This document shows, piece by piece, positions 17,692-26,872 of a stretch of 64,000 bases of DNA. Every line of letters starts with the position of its first letter. The first letter of the stretch is position 1. Made by a program: the position numbers and the translations under genes. The DNA is from Kurthia sibirica (GTDB lineage Bacteria; Bacillota; Bacilli; Bacillales_A; Planococcaceae), in the NCBI RefSeq assembly GCF_003143975.1, contig NZ_QFVR01000001.1, positions 186,001 through 250,000 on the forward strand, given 5' to 3'. The notes under the pieces were generated by a model. The model had not been told where the DNA came from, did no database searches, and was given only the letters and a program-made list of their open reading frames with translations.

Positions 17692-18916
17692 TGAAATGTT
17701 ATCACAAGAAGAAATTGAAGCGTTGCTTCGTGGTGAATCAATCGATTCAACACCAGAGACAACTGCTGAAGAAAAAACAGAAGAATACAATGTTGAAGAT
17801 TATTTAGACGACATGTCGAGAGATGCGCTAGGTGAGATTGGTAATATTTCATTTGGTAGCTCTGCCACTGCACTATCTTCACTTTTAGGACAAAAAGTTG
17901 ATATTACGACACCTGCCCTAAGTATGATTAATCGAAATAAATTGGAGGAGGAATTCCCACATCCCTATGTTGCTGTTCAAGTAGAATATACAACAGGTTT
18001 AATGGGTATGAATCTCCTCGTAATTAAACAATCAGATGCAGCAATTATTGCTGATTTAATGCTTGGTGGAGATGGACTTAGCCCTGCTGAAGAGCTAGGA
18101 GAGATCCATTTAAGTGCTGTTCAAGAAGCGATGAACCAAATGATGGGGTCGGCTGCTACGTCAATGTCGACAATCTTTAATAAAAAGGTTGATATTTCTC
18201 CACCTTCAATTGATTTGATGAATTTTTCAAGCAATCAAGGTACTGATAATATTCCTGATGATGACTTATTAGTGAAAGTGTCATTCAGACTTAAAATTGG
18301 TACTTTAATTGATTCGAATATAATGCAATTATTACCTTTAAATTTCAGTAAAAAATTAGTAAAATCATTAATGAACCCTGAAGATGAAGATGCTTTTGAA
18401 GAAGTTGCTAAATCGACTGAATCAGCTAATCCATCGACACCAACACTACCAGAAGAAATGGCATCAACTACACAGCAAGCAGCTCCGCAATTTGAGCAGC
18501 CAATGCAACAACAACCAATGCAACAACCAATGCAACAACAGCCAATGCAGCAACAACCAGTGTATACACAGCAACAACAGCCAGTACAACCACAGTTAAA
18601 TGTTCAACAAGCTCAATTTGCAGATTTCGAACAAACGCATTTAAAGCAAGCTGAAGCACGTAACTTAAATATGTTAATGGATATTCCATTACAAGTAACA
18701 GTGGAACTTGGACGAACTAAACGTTCTGTAAAAGAAATTTTAGAATTATCAAGTGGTTCAATTATTGAGCTAGATAAACTAGCTGGTGAACCCGTAGACA
18801 TTTTAGTGAATGCTCGATTGATTGCTAAAGGTGAAGTAGTTGTTATAGATGAGAACTTTGGGGTAAGAATAACTGATATACTTAGTAAGGCGGATCGATT
18901 AAATAACTTAAGATAG
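17681..18916 (+). CDS. fliY: Flagellar motor switch phosphatase FliY
   Basis: Gram-positive C-ring component of 411 aa that fuses an N-terminal CheY-P binding motif (MLSQEEIEALLRG), two CheC-type phosphatase centres (LGEIGNISFGSSATAL and VQEAMNQMMGSAATSM) and a C-terminal FliN domain (PLQVTVELGRTKRSVKEILELSSGSIIELDKLAGEP). A hinge of Pro/Met/Gln-rich repeats at about residues 268-305 (units like PMQQQ) joins the two halves. FliY hydrolyses CheY-P at the switch and replaces FliN. Start ATG 17681 or 17684. Confidence 0.95.
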   Translation: MMSDEMLSQEEIEALLRGESIDSTPETTAEEKTEEYNVEDYLDDMSRDALGEIGNISFGSSATALSSLLGQKVDITTPALSMINRNKLEEEFPHPYVAVQVEYTTGLMGMNLLVIKQSDAAIIADLMLGGDGLSPAEELGEIHLSAVQEAMNQMMGSAATSMSTIFNKKVDISPPSIDLMNFSSNQGTDNIPDDDLLVKVSFRLKIGTLIDSNIMQLLPLNFSKKLVKSLMNPEDEDAFEEVAKSTESANPSTPTLPEEMASTTQQAAPQFEQPMQQQPMQQPMQQQPMQQQPVYTQQQQPVQPQLNVQQAQFADFEQTHLKQAEARNLNMLMDIPLQVTVELGRTKRSVKEILELSSGSIIELDKLAGEPVDILVNARLIAKGEVVVIDENFGVRITDILSKADRLNNLR

Positions 18917-18938
18917 ATTTTTACTGGAGGAATATACT

Positions 18939-19301
18939 ATGGGAAAAAGAATTCTAATTGTAGATGACGCAGCGTTTATGCGCATGATGATTAAGGACAT
19001 ACTTACTAAAAATGATTTTGAGGTTGTAGGTGAAGCGGCAGATGGTGCTCAAGCTGTGGAAAAATACAATGAATTAAAACCGGACCTAGTGACGATGGAT
19101 ATTACAATGCCGGAGATGGATGGCATTGCAGCATTAAAACTAATAAAAGAAAAAGATGCCAATGCAATTATTATTATGTGTTCGGCAATGGGCCAACAAG
19201 CGATGGTAATCGATGCTATTCAAGCTGGTGCAAAAGATTTCATCGTTAAACCATTCCAAGCAGATCGCGTTATTGAAGCAATTCAAAAAGCGTTAGGGTA
19301 G
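18939..19301 (+). CDS. cheY: Chemotaxis response regulator CheY
   Basis: Receiver domain of 120 aa that carries the phosphoryl group from CheA to the switch proteins FliM/FliY. The acidic pair at residues 9-10 (DD), phosphoacceptor Asp54 (VTMDITMPEMDG), the Ser/Thr in MCSAMG and the Lys of FIVKPF near residue 104 are all present. The TGGAGG site is 8 bp before ATG 18939. Binding to FliM promotes smooth swimming in B. subtilis. Confidence 0.96.
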   Translation: MGKRILIVDDAAFMRMMIKDILTKNDFEVVGEAADGAQAVEKYNELKPDLVTMDITMPEMDGIAALKLIKEKDANAIIIMCSAMGQQAMVIDAIQAGAKDFIVKPFQADRVIEAIQKALG

Positions 19302-19305
19302 AACG

Positions 19306-20013
19306 ATGTTCAAGCCAAAAATGACAATAAGTTTCTTTATTCTCTTGCTGGCAGTACTTACTATATTCTCCTATTCAGCATCAAGCACGATTGCTTATGC
19401 TGAATCAGGTGGTATGGTTGGTGATTGTTTAGGTGAAAATAAAGACAGCAAACAATGTACGGAAGCTCAAAAAGAGCAACCAACTACTACTGCAACAACG
19501 GGTACTTCAGGTTTAGGTGTATGGGATTATACAAAAATTGTCCTCTCATTAATCTTTGTCGTCGCGTTACTTTACGGGGTATTAAAGCTAGTAAATCGCA
19601 ATAATAAAAAATATCAATCTAACCAGTTACTTCAAAGTTTAGGTGGTCTGTCACTAGGTCAACATAAATCCATCCAACTAGTGAAAATAGGTAGTTCTCT
19701 TTTCGTTATAGGTGTGGGCGATGATGTACATATAATAAAAGAAATAACAGATGAACAAGAACAACACTATTTATTGAAATTGCACGAAGATAAGCAAGTA
19801 TTGGCGTCTCAATTACCGTATATTGCTGAACTGGTTGGCAATATGAAAGATAAGTTTTCACAGAAAAAGAACAGAAGTAAATCAAACGAGCAAGTGGGAA
19901 ATGAAACAGGTGATTTTAAGTCTGAACTCGATAAAAAATTACATCAGATAAAAAAAGAGCGACAAAACAATATGGATGAGTGGCAGCAAAAGGAGAATAA
20001 AGACAATGAGTGA
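19306..20013 (+). CDS. fliO: Flagellar biosynthetic protein FliO (FliZ-like in Bacillus)
   Basis: Membrane protein of 235 aa. A signal-like hydrophobic start (MTISFFILLLAVLTIFSYSAS) is followed by a short segment with two Cys (about residues 40 and 51), then a second membrane segment IVLSLIFVVALLYGVLKLV (about 76-95), and a FliO domain with LQSLGGLSLGQHKSIQLVKIGSSLFVIGVGDDVHII. FliO helps assemble the FliP ring of the export gate. The C-terminus is charged. The end overlaps fliP by 8 bp. Confidence 0.88.
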   Translation: MFKPKMTISFFILLLAVLTIFSYSASSTIAYAESGGMVGDCLGENKDSKQCTEAQKEQPTTTATTGTSGLGVWDYTKIVLSLIFVVALLYGVLKLVNRNNKKYQSNQLLQSLGGLSLGQHKSIQLVKIGSSLFVIGVGDDVHIIKEITDEQEQHYLLKLHEDKQVLASQLPYIAELVGNMKDKFSQKKNRSKSNEQVGNETGDFKSELDKKLHQIKKERQNNMDEWQQKENKDNE

Positions 20014-20674
20014 TTTTTTAAATGCATTCTCAGATAGTAGTAGTGGCTCAAATGTTTCTACCTCCGTTAAATTAATGCTGTTATTAACCGTTGCGTCATT
20101 AGCGCCAAGTATTCTTATTTTGATGACATCATTCACACGAATCGTAATCGTCTTGTCATTTGTGCGTACATCATTAGCGACGCAGCAAATGCCACCGAAC
20201 CAAGTAATTGTAGGTTTAGCTTTGTTTTTAACATTTTTTGTTATGGCACCAACTTTTAATGAAGTAAATAAAGAGGCTTTACAACCGTTATTTAAAGAAG
20301 AAATTTCATTAGATGAAGCATATGATAAGGCTAGCTTGCCATTTAAAGAGTTTATGAGTAAACATACGAGGCAAAGTGATTTAAATTTATTTTTAAATTA
20401 TGCGAATGAAGAACAGCCAAAAACAGTGAAAGATATTTCACTGACGACACTCGTTCCAGCATATACATTAAGCGAGTTGAAAACCGCATTTCAGATGGGC
20501 TTTATGATCTTTATTCCATTTTTAGTAATAGATATGATTGTCGCCAGTGTTCTCATGTCCATGGGTATGATGATGCTACCGCCAGTTATGATCTCATTAC
20601 CATTTAAAATACTACTATTCGTCTTAGTCGACGGCTGGTATTTAGTTATGAAATCGCTCTTAGAGAGCTTTTAG
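20006..20674 (+). CDS. fliP: Flagellar export gate protein FliP
   Basis: Polytopic protein of 222 aa that forms the pentameric core of the type III export gate with FliQ and FliR. LAPSILILMTSFTRIVIVLSFVRTSLATQQMPPNQVIVGLALFLTFFVMAPTF and the second family block FMIFIPFLVIDMIVASVLMSMGMMMLPP are clear. The frame is open from 19976, but ATG 20006 behind AAGGAG, 8 bp into the end of fliO, is the natural start. Confidence 0.96.
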   Translation: MSDFLNAFSDSSSGSNVSTSVKLMLLLTVASLAPSILILMTSFTRIVIVLSFVRTSLATQQMPPNQVIVGLALFLTFFVMAPTFNEVNKEALQPLFKEEISLDEAYDKASLPFKEFMSKHTRQSDLNLFLNYANEEQPKTVKDISLTTLVPAYTLSELKTAFQMGFMIFIPFLVIDMIVASVLMSMGMMMLPPVMISLPFKILLFVLVDGWYLVMKSLLESF

Positions 20675-20688
20675 AGGGGGAAGGAATC

Positions 20689-20958
20689 GTGTCACAAGAA
20701 TTTGTTATATCTACAGCCGAACGCGCGATAACGGTTATATTATTAGTTTCCGGACCCCTGTTATTAGTCGCGCTAATCTCTGGGCTACTCGTAAGTATTT
20801 TTCAGGCTACAACCCAAATCCAAGAACAAACTTTAGCATTCGTACCAAAAATCGTTGCTGTATTAGTGGGCATCGTTATTTTTGGGCCTTGGATGTTAAC
20901 GCATGTAACATCATATGCGCGTGATATTTTTCAAAATTTATCGCGATATATAGGGTGA
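20689..20958 (+). CDS. fliQ: Flagellar export gate protein FliQ (GTG start)
   Basis: Small export gate subunit of 89 aa with two membrane segments in a helical hairpin (about 16-37 and 53-72). LLISLPLLxxAxLxGLxxSxxQAxTQIQEQTLxFxPK-like sequence is seen as PLLLVALISGLLVSIFQATTQIQEQTLAFVPK. GTG 20689 follows GGGGGAAGG. It lies between fliP and fliR as in all flagellar operons of this type. Confidence 0.94.
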   Translation: MSQEFVISTAERAITVILLVSGPLLLVALISGLLVSIFQATTQIQEQTLAFVPKIVAVLVGIVIFGPWMLTHVTSYARDIFQNLSRYIG

Positions 20959-20962
20959 TCGC

Positions 20963-21739
20963 ATGGCTGATTTGATTCCAAAGTTACCGGTCTTTTTTTT
21001 GATTTTAGTACGTTTATCAGCATTTTTTGTAACAGTACCCTTTTTTTCATATAAAACAATACCACCGCAAGCACGTATTTTTTTAGCAGTTGTCTTGTCG
21101 TGGATGATGACATATTCAGTTCAAACGATTTCTATTGAAATTGATGAAATGTACGCCATGCTTGTGATGAAAGAAGCAGTTGTCGGTTTGTTGATTGGTC
21201 TTGTCGCATACATAATTATTTCGGCAGTACAAATTGCAGGTAGTTTTATTGATTTTCAAATTGGTTTTGCAATCGCCAATATAATCGATCCGATGACCGG
21301 AGCACAGAGTCCGTTAATCGGTCAATTTTTCCAAACATTAGCGTTATTGCTACTAATCGGAACGGATGCACATTATTTATTGCTTGATGGCATCTACTAT
21401 AGTTTTCAATTTATTCCTTTAAACAGCGTCTGGCCACATTTGGGCGATCAGGCTGTCAGTGAATTCATTATGAAAACCTTTACTGCGGTATTTGCAATTG
21501 CTTTTCAAATGGCTATCCCTGTTGTTGCCACGGTATTTCTAGTTGATTTGGCATTAGGTATTACAGCAAAATCAGTACCGCAGCTCAATATTTTCGTTGT
21601 AGGTTTTCCGATAAAAATAGGAGTGAGCTTCATCGTTCTTATTATTATGATAAGTGTGATGATCGCAGTTATGCAAAAGCTATTCCATGTAATGTTTACA
21701 GCAATGCGAGATTTCATGGTCATATTAGGTGGTGGATAA
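20963..21739 (+). CDS. fliR: Flagellar export gate protein FliR
   Basis: Polytopic membrane protein of 258 aa with about six hydrophobic segments. It closes the FliP5-FliQ4-FliR1 gate. Family motifs PPQARIFLAVVLSWMMT, AGSFIDFQIGFAIANIIDP and a C-terminal FxVGFPIKIGVSFIVL are present. ATG 20963 lies 4 bp after fliQ; the upstream GGGTGATC is a modest ribosome binding site. flhB follows after 3 bp. Confidence 0.94.
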   Translation: MADLIPKLPVFFLILVRLSAFFVTVPFFSYKTIPPQARIFLAVVLSWMMTYSVQTISIEIDEMYAMLVMKEAVVGLLIGLVAYIIISAVQIAGSFIDFQIGFAIANIIDPMTGAQSPLIGQFFQTLALLLLIGTDAHYLLLDGIYYSFQFIPLNSVWPHLGDQAVSEFIMKTFTAVFAIAFQMAIPVVATVFLVDLALGITAKSVPQLNIFVVGFPIKIGVSFIVLIIMISVMIAVMQKLFHVMFTAMRDFMVILGGG

Positions 21740-21742
21740 TAC

Positions 21743-22825
21743 ATGTTAGTAACATTAAATTTACAATTTTTTGCTGGTGAAAAGACAGAGAAAGCAACGC
21801 CGAAAAAACGTCAAGATGCACGTAAAAAAGGTCAGGTTTTAAAAAGCCAAGATGTTACGAGCGCGATTGTATTATTCGCTGTTTTCATGTATTTATTTTT
21901 TGCGGGTCCATCTATGAGGGAAAGATTATTAAGCTTTTTTAGAGAGACGTTATCTCATAATATACTAATCGAAACACTCTCAATCTCTTCCGTCGTTGAA
22001 ATGTATAAGGACATTATGTTTGAAGTAGCGGTCGTACTCTTACCGATTATGCTAACAGCGGTTGTGGCTGCAGTTGCAGCTAACTTCTTTCAATTTGGAC
22101 TACTTTTCACCGTGGAACCACTGAAGTTTGACCTAAAAAAAATCGATCCAATTAAAGGATTTAAGCGCATATTTTCTATGAAAGCCATAATCGAATTAAT
22201 CAAATCGATTTTGAAAATCTCTTTTATCGGAACGGTTACAACGATGATTATCTTTTTGAATATTGAGGATGTCTTAAGCCTGTCGTTTAAAACACCTGGG
22301 GACACATTGACAACAATTGCCAAGCTTGCAGCTATTATGGGTTTGAGTGCTAGTGTTGTTCTGTTGATCATCTCCATTTTAGATTATTTTTACCAACGTT
22401 TTGATTATGAAAAGAATTTAAAAATGTCGAAGCAAGATGTAAAAGATGAATATAAAAACTCAGAGGGAGATCCTTTGATTAAATCAAAAATCAAACAGCG
22501 TCAACGTGAAATGGCTATGCGTCGTATGATGCAAGAAATTCCACATGCGGATGTTGTTATTACCAACCCGACTCACTATGCCATCGCCTTGAAGTATGAT
22601 GATTCAAAAATGGCAGCACCAGTTGTCGTAGCAAAAGGGACAGATTTTGTTGCACAAAAGATCAAATTAATTGCTAAGGAAAATGGAGTTGTAATGGTTG
22701 AAAATAGACCGTTAGCTCGAGCGATGTATGATCAGGTTCAAATTAATCAAAAGATTCCAGATGAGTTCTTTAAAGCAGTAGCGGAGGTATTAGCATATGT
22801 TTATCGTATTAAACGTAAAATTTAG
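21743..22825 (+). CDS. flhB: Flagellar export switch protein FlhB
   Basis: Protein of 360 aa with four membrane segments and a cytoplasmic autocleaving domain that switches substrate class from rod/hook to filament. NPTH is at residues 275-278 (VVITNPTHYAIAL), the cleavage lying between Asn and Pro. The N-terminal EKTEKATPKKRQDARKKGQV is the family signature. It works with FliK, which is also in the operon. Start ATG 21743 gives the usual MLVTLNLQFFA lead. Confidence 0.96.
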   Translation: MLVTLNLQFFAGEKTEKATPKKRQDARKKGQVLKSQDVTSAIVLFAVFMYLFFAGPSMRERLLSFFRETLSHNILIETLSISSVVEMYKDIMFEVAVVLLPIMLTAVVAAVAANFFQFGLLFTVEPLKFDLKKIDPIKGFKRIFSMKAIIELIKSILKISFIGTVTTMIIFLNIEDVLSLSFKTPGDTLTTIAKLAAIMGLSASVVLLIISILDYFYQRFDYEKNLKMSKQDVKDEYKNSEGDPLIKSKIKQRQREMAMRRMMQEIPHADVVITNPTHYAIALKYDDSKMAAPVVVAKGTDFVAQKIKLIAKENGVVMVENRPLARAMYDQVQINQKIPDEFFKAVAEVLAYVYRIKRKI

Positions 22826-22837
22826 GGAGGTACAACA

Positions 22838-24871
22838 ATGAAAATTCGCGATATAGGAGTTTTAGCAGCAGTCATCATGATTGTCGCAATGCTTGTAGTA
22901 CCCTTACCTCCATGGTTGATCAGTTTTTTAATTATCGTCAATTTAACATTAGCTTTACTCGTGTTACTGACAGCGATGAATATGAAAGAAGCACTACAAT
23001 TTTCAATATTCCCATCGCTATTACTCCTGTTAACACTTTTTAGACTAGGATTAAACGTTTCTACAACACGTGCAATTTTATCTGAAGGCGATGCAGGTAA
23101 TGTAGTCGAAACTTTCGGTACTTTTGTAGTAGGTGGAAATATTTTAGTAGGTGTCGTTGTATTCGTCATCCTTGTCATCATACAGTTCCTTGTTATTACA
23201 AAGGGTTCTGAGCGTGTATCTGAAGTGGCAGCTCGTTTTACGCTTGACGCGATGCCAGGTAAGCAAATGGCCATTGATGCGGATTTAAACGCTGGCTTAA
23301 TTTCGGAGAAGGATGCAAGAGAACGTCGTGAAAAAGTAGGTAATGAAGCAGATTTCTACGGTGCGATGGATGGTGCTACGAAATTTGTAAAAGGTGATGC
23401 GATAGCAGGTATTATTATCGTTATTATTAATATGATTGTCGGTATGATTATCGGTGTCGTACAAATGGATATGGCTATGGGTGAGGCGGTTGCTCACTTT
23501 ACCACTTTAACAGTTGGTGATGGACTGGTATCTCAAATTCCAGCATTATTAATCTCAACTGCAACAGGTATTGTTGTAACAAGAGCAGGTTCTAAAGGTA
23601 ATTTAAGTGAAGATATTATCGGACAGTTGTTAACAAATCCAAAATTATTGTATGTTGCAGCAGCAACAATCGCATTATTAGGTTTTGTCACACCAATCCA
23701 ACTGATCTTTACTTTACCAGTTGCTATTACGATTGCAGGTATTGCCTGGAGAATCAATTCACTAAATAAAGAGACTGAAGAAGAAATAGATGAGATAGAG
23801 GAAGAAGTGACGACTGATAATTTGAAAAGCCCGGAAAATGTTATCAATTTACTAAATGTTGACCCTATTGAATTTGAATTTGGTTATGGATTAATTCCTT
23901 TAGTTGATGCATCACAGGGAGGAGACTTATTGGATCGTGTCGTGATGATACGTCGTCAACTTGCTTTAGAGCTTGGCATCGTAATACCAGTTGTACGTAT
24001 TCGAGATAATATTCAGCTTCAACCGAATGAATATCGTATAAAAATAAAAGGAAATGAGTTAGCTAAAGGCGAATTACTATTGGATCATTATTTAGCGATG
24101 AGTCCTGGTGATGATGATTCAATCGAAGGTATTGATACGATTGAACCATCATTTGGTTTGCCGGCTAAATGGATTAATGAACAAGTAAAAGAAGAAGCCG
24201 AAATGCTTGGCTATACAGTTGTTGATCCGCCAAGTGTGGTATCAACACACTTAACTGAAATCATTCGTGCGAATGCTTCTGAACTATTAGGTCGTCAAGA
24301 GACAAAACAACTGATTGATCACTTGCAAGAGACCGCACCAATCCTTGTTGAGGAACTGACACCAACGCCATTATCAATCGGTGAAATTCAAAAAGTATTA
24401 TCAAAATTATTGGATGAAAGTGTGTCAGTACGTAATTTACCAATTATATTTGAAACATTGGCAGATTATTCGAAGTTAACATCTGATGTTGAGGTATTAA
24501 CTGAATATGTACGTCAAGCATTAGCACGTCAAATTACAACGCAATATGCGGGAACACAACCAGACTTAAAGGTATTGACTGTGTCAGCACGCATTGAAAA
24601 ACAAATTGCAGATAGTATTCAACAAACGGACCATGGTAATTACTTAGCAATGGATCCACAAATGTCTCAGTCGATTTTAGAGTCAATTGCAGGCGAGTTG
24701 GAAAGAACGTCATTTATAGAGCAGTCCCCGGTTATTTTATGTTCACCGGCTGTGCGTATGTATGTACGCCAATTAACTGAACGTTATTTTCCTCAAATTC
24801 CGATATTGTCTTATAACGAACTAGAGGCATCTATCGAGATTCAGAGCGTTGGAGTGGTGAATGTAGAATGA
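22838..24871 (+). CDS. flhA: Flagellar export gate protein FlhA
   Basis: Protein of 677 aa with about eight membrane segments in the N-terminal half (up to residue ~310) and a cytoplasmic domain that forms a nonameric ring and docks chaperone-substrate complexes. The FHIPEP-type family block PSLLLLLTLFRLGLNVSTTRAIL and the cytoplasmic-loop stretch DAMPGKQMAIDADLNAGLI are visible. AGGGAGG precedes ATG 22838. It overlaps flhF by 4 bp. Confidence 0.96.
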   Translation: MKIRDIGVLAAVIMIVAMLVVPLPPWLISFLIIVNLTLALLVLLTAMNMKEALQFSIFPSLLLLLTLFRLGLNVSTTRAILSEGDAGNVVETFGTFVVGGNILVGVVVFVILVIIQFLVITKGSERVSEVAARFTLDAMPGKQMAIDADLNAGLISEKDARERREKVGNEADFYGAMDGATKFVKGDAIAGIIIVIINMIVGMIIGVVQMDMAMGEAVAHFTTLTVGDGLVSQIPALLISTATGIVVTRAGSKGNLSEDIIGQLLTNPKLLYVAAATIALLGFVTPIQLIFTLPVAITIAGIAWRINSLNKETEEEIDEIEEEVTTDNLKSPENVINLLNVDPIEFEFGYGLIPLVDASQGGDLLDRVVMIRRQLALELGIVIPVVRIRDNIQLQPNEYRIKIKGNELAKGELLLDHYLAMSPGDDDSIEGIDTIEPSFGLPAKWINEQVKEEAEMLGYTVVDPPSVVSTHLTEIIRANASELLGRQETKQLIDHLQETAPILVEELTPTPLSIGEIQKVLSKLLDESVSVRNLPIIFETLADYSKLTSDVEVLTEYVRQALARQITTQYAGTQPDLKVLTVSARIEKQIADSIQQTDHGNYLAMDPQMSQSILESIAGELERTSFIEQSPVILCSPAVRMYVRQLTERYFPQIPILSYNELEASIEIQSVGVVNVE

Positions 24872-25995
24872 AAATGAAGAAATATATTGCAAACACAATG
24901 CCGGAAGCGATGGCTTTCATTCGCAAAGATTTTGGTGATGATTCGATCATCATCAGCTCAAAAGTCGTGTATTCAAGAGGCTTTTTAGGAATGTTTAAGA
25001 AAAAACAGTTTGAAGTTGTTGTAGGAATTGAACAGCAAGAAACAGCGGACACACGTCCAGATATTAAATCATCAGCAGTAGTTATGCCAAAAATGATGAA
25101 CGATACACCTGATTATACACAGCAAAATGCAGAAATAAAAAAACAATTAGACGAGTTGCGCTCAATTATGAAATCTGTCAATACACAACAGCAGCAACTA
25201 CGAGCTATTCCATCAGAAATGCAAGCTATTGTAACACTTATGAAAAAACAAGAATTAAATGAAGAACTCATCGCAGAAATCTGTGATGAGCTCTTTGTCA
25301 TTATGCAAAATAATACGGAGTGTACAGAAAGTACTTTGATGATTGCAGCACAAGAAGCACTCTTTAGAAAATTATCAAAATTGCCAATGGGTGGCATTAC
25401 ATTTGAACAAAAATTTGTTAATGTTCTCGGACCAACCGGTGTAGGAAAAACGACTACTATTGCTAAAATGGCTGCACGAGCTGTATTAGAGAAGAAAAAG
25501 AAAGTAGCATTTATTACGACGGATACCTATCGAATTGGTGCGATCGAACAGCTAAAAACATATGCCAATCTTTTGCAAGCCCCGGTGGAAGTCGTCTACA
25601 CATCAGAAGATTATAAGCGAGCAATTCAGCAATTTTCTGGGCATGACCTTGTGCTTATTGATACAGCAGGGAGAAATTACAAAGAAACGAAATTTGTTGA
25701 AGATTTAGAACAACTAATCGATGTAAAATCCAATGTGCAAAACTTTTTAGTTTTATCATTAACTGCTAAAGAACAAGATATGGCTGCAATTATCGAGCAA
25801 TTTTCTACATTTACGATTGAGCAATTTGTCTTTACTAAGATGGATGAAACAAATACTATTGGCTCAATGATCAATTTAATGGTTAAATATAATAAAGGAC
25901 TTGCTTACTATACGGATGGTCAAGAAGTCCCAGAGAATATTGCAGAAGGATCTGTCGCTCAACTCGTAGAACTATTTTTTAGAGGAGCTGAGTAA
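24868..25995 (+). CDS. flhF: Flagellar SRP-like GTPase FlhF
   Basis: SIMIBI GTPase of 375 aa that helps place flagella. The P-loop [14 protein letters not shown] is at residues about 188-201, the G2/G3 motifs DTYRIGAIEQL and DTAGRN follow, and TKMDET is the guanine-specificity loop. The B domain (about 1-120) is divergent, as in other FlhF proteins. The gene starts inside the flhA end and is followed 3 bp later by flhG, its regulator. Confidence 0.95.
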   Translation: MKMKKYIANTMPEAMAFIRKDFGDDSIIISSKVVYSRGFLGMFKKKQFEVVVGIEQQETADTRPDIKSSAVVMPKMMNDTPDYTQQNAEIKKQLDELRSIMKSVNTQQQQLRAIPSEMQAIVTLMKKQELNEELIAEICDELFVIMQNNTECTESTLMIAAQEALFRKLSKLPMGGITFEQKFVNVLGPTGVGKTTTIAKMAARAVLEKKKKVAFITTDTYRIGAIEQLKTYANLLQAPVEVVYTSEDYKRAIQQFSGHDLVLIDTAGRNYKETKFVEDLEQLIDVKSNVQNFLVLSLTAKEQDMAAIIEQFSTFTIEQFVFTKMDETNTIGSMINLMVKYNKGLAYYTDGQEVPENIAEGSVAQLVELFFRGAE

Positions 25996-25998
25996 AAG

Positions 25999-26868
25999 AT
26001 GGATCAAGCAGAGAGATTACGCCATAAGATGATGGCAATTGACAAGATTTCTTGCAAGACAATCGCAGTAGTCAGTGGAAAAGGCGGCGTTGGGAAAAGT
26101 AATTTCTCAACTAACTTTTCAATTGCTTTAGCTCAATTAGGGCATAAGGTTTTAGTCGTAGACATGGATATTGGTATGGGGAATATTCATATTTTACTAG
26201 GTAAAAGTGCTCGAAATAGTTTGACCCACTATTTACAAGGGGAATGCACTATTCAAGAGGTTATTCACCAAGATACTTACGGAATAGATTTTATAGCGGG
26301 AGGTTCAGGCATGTCCTCCATACTTCGATGGTCGGACTTTATGTTTGAGCGTCTTATTTTCGCCTTCAATGAGCTACAAAAGAACTACGACTATATACTC
26401 TTTGATATGGGAGCAGGTGCTACTGAATGGTCATTGCAATTTATTATGGCAGTAGACGATATTGTTGTTATTTCAACGACCGAACCAACTTCTGTGACAG
26501 ATGCGTATTCGATGATGAAATATATTCATACAAAAGATGAGTCAAAGCAATATTATGTCGTTAGCAATCGAGCATTTACAATTGTTGAAGGGCAGGATTC
26601 GTTACAACGCTTAGCTACAACAATGCAACGCTTTTTAAATAATACCATTCAGGCGTTAGGTGTCATTCCGGAAGATATGCAAGTTCGAAAAGCCATTCAG
26701 CAACAAAAACCATTTAAGGCGCTTTATCCAAGTGCCCATGCATCAAAAGCTATTGATCGAATCGCTCGAATATACGTCAATGGGCTACAGGATGAGCACA
26801 TGGCACAACAAACCCATGAACCATTCTTATCGAAACTGCGTAATTTATTTTCTAAAGGGAGGGCGTGA
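25999..26868 (+). CDS. flhG: MinD-like ATPase FlhG (YlxH)
   Basis: ParA/MinD-family ATPase of 289 aa that limits flagellar number and stimulates FlhF GTPase. The N-terminal activator-like helix (LRHKMMAI) precedes the deviant Walker A SGKGGVGKSNFSTN at about residues 29-42. Asp residues for Mg2+ lie in VVDMDIGMGN and YILFDMGAGA. The C-terminal part ends in a membrane-targeting-like amphipathic helix (SKLRNLFSK). cheB follows after 4 bp. Confidence 0.93.
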   Translation: MDQAERLRHKMMAIDKISCKTIAVVSGKGGVGKSNFSTNFSIALAQLGHKVLVVDMDIGMGNIHILLGKSARNSLTHYLQGECTIQEVIHQDTYGIDFIAGGSGMSSILRWSDFMFERLIFAFNELQKNYDYILFDMGAGATEWSLQFIMAVDDIVVISTTEPTSVTDAYSMMKYIHTKDESKQYYVVSNRAFTIVEGQDSLQRLATTMQRFLNNTIQALGVIPEDMQVRKAIQQQKPFKALYPSAHASKAIDRIARIYVNGLQDEHMAQQTHEPFLSKLRNLFSKGRA

Positions 26869-26872
26869 AATA

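Noticed and set aside
26660-26872. N-terminal extension of CheB
   Set aside because: It overlaps the conserved flhG frame; ATG 26873 has the ribosome binding site and matches the receiver domain start.
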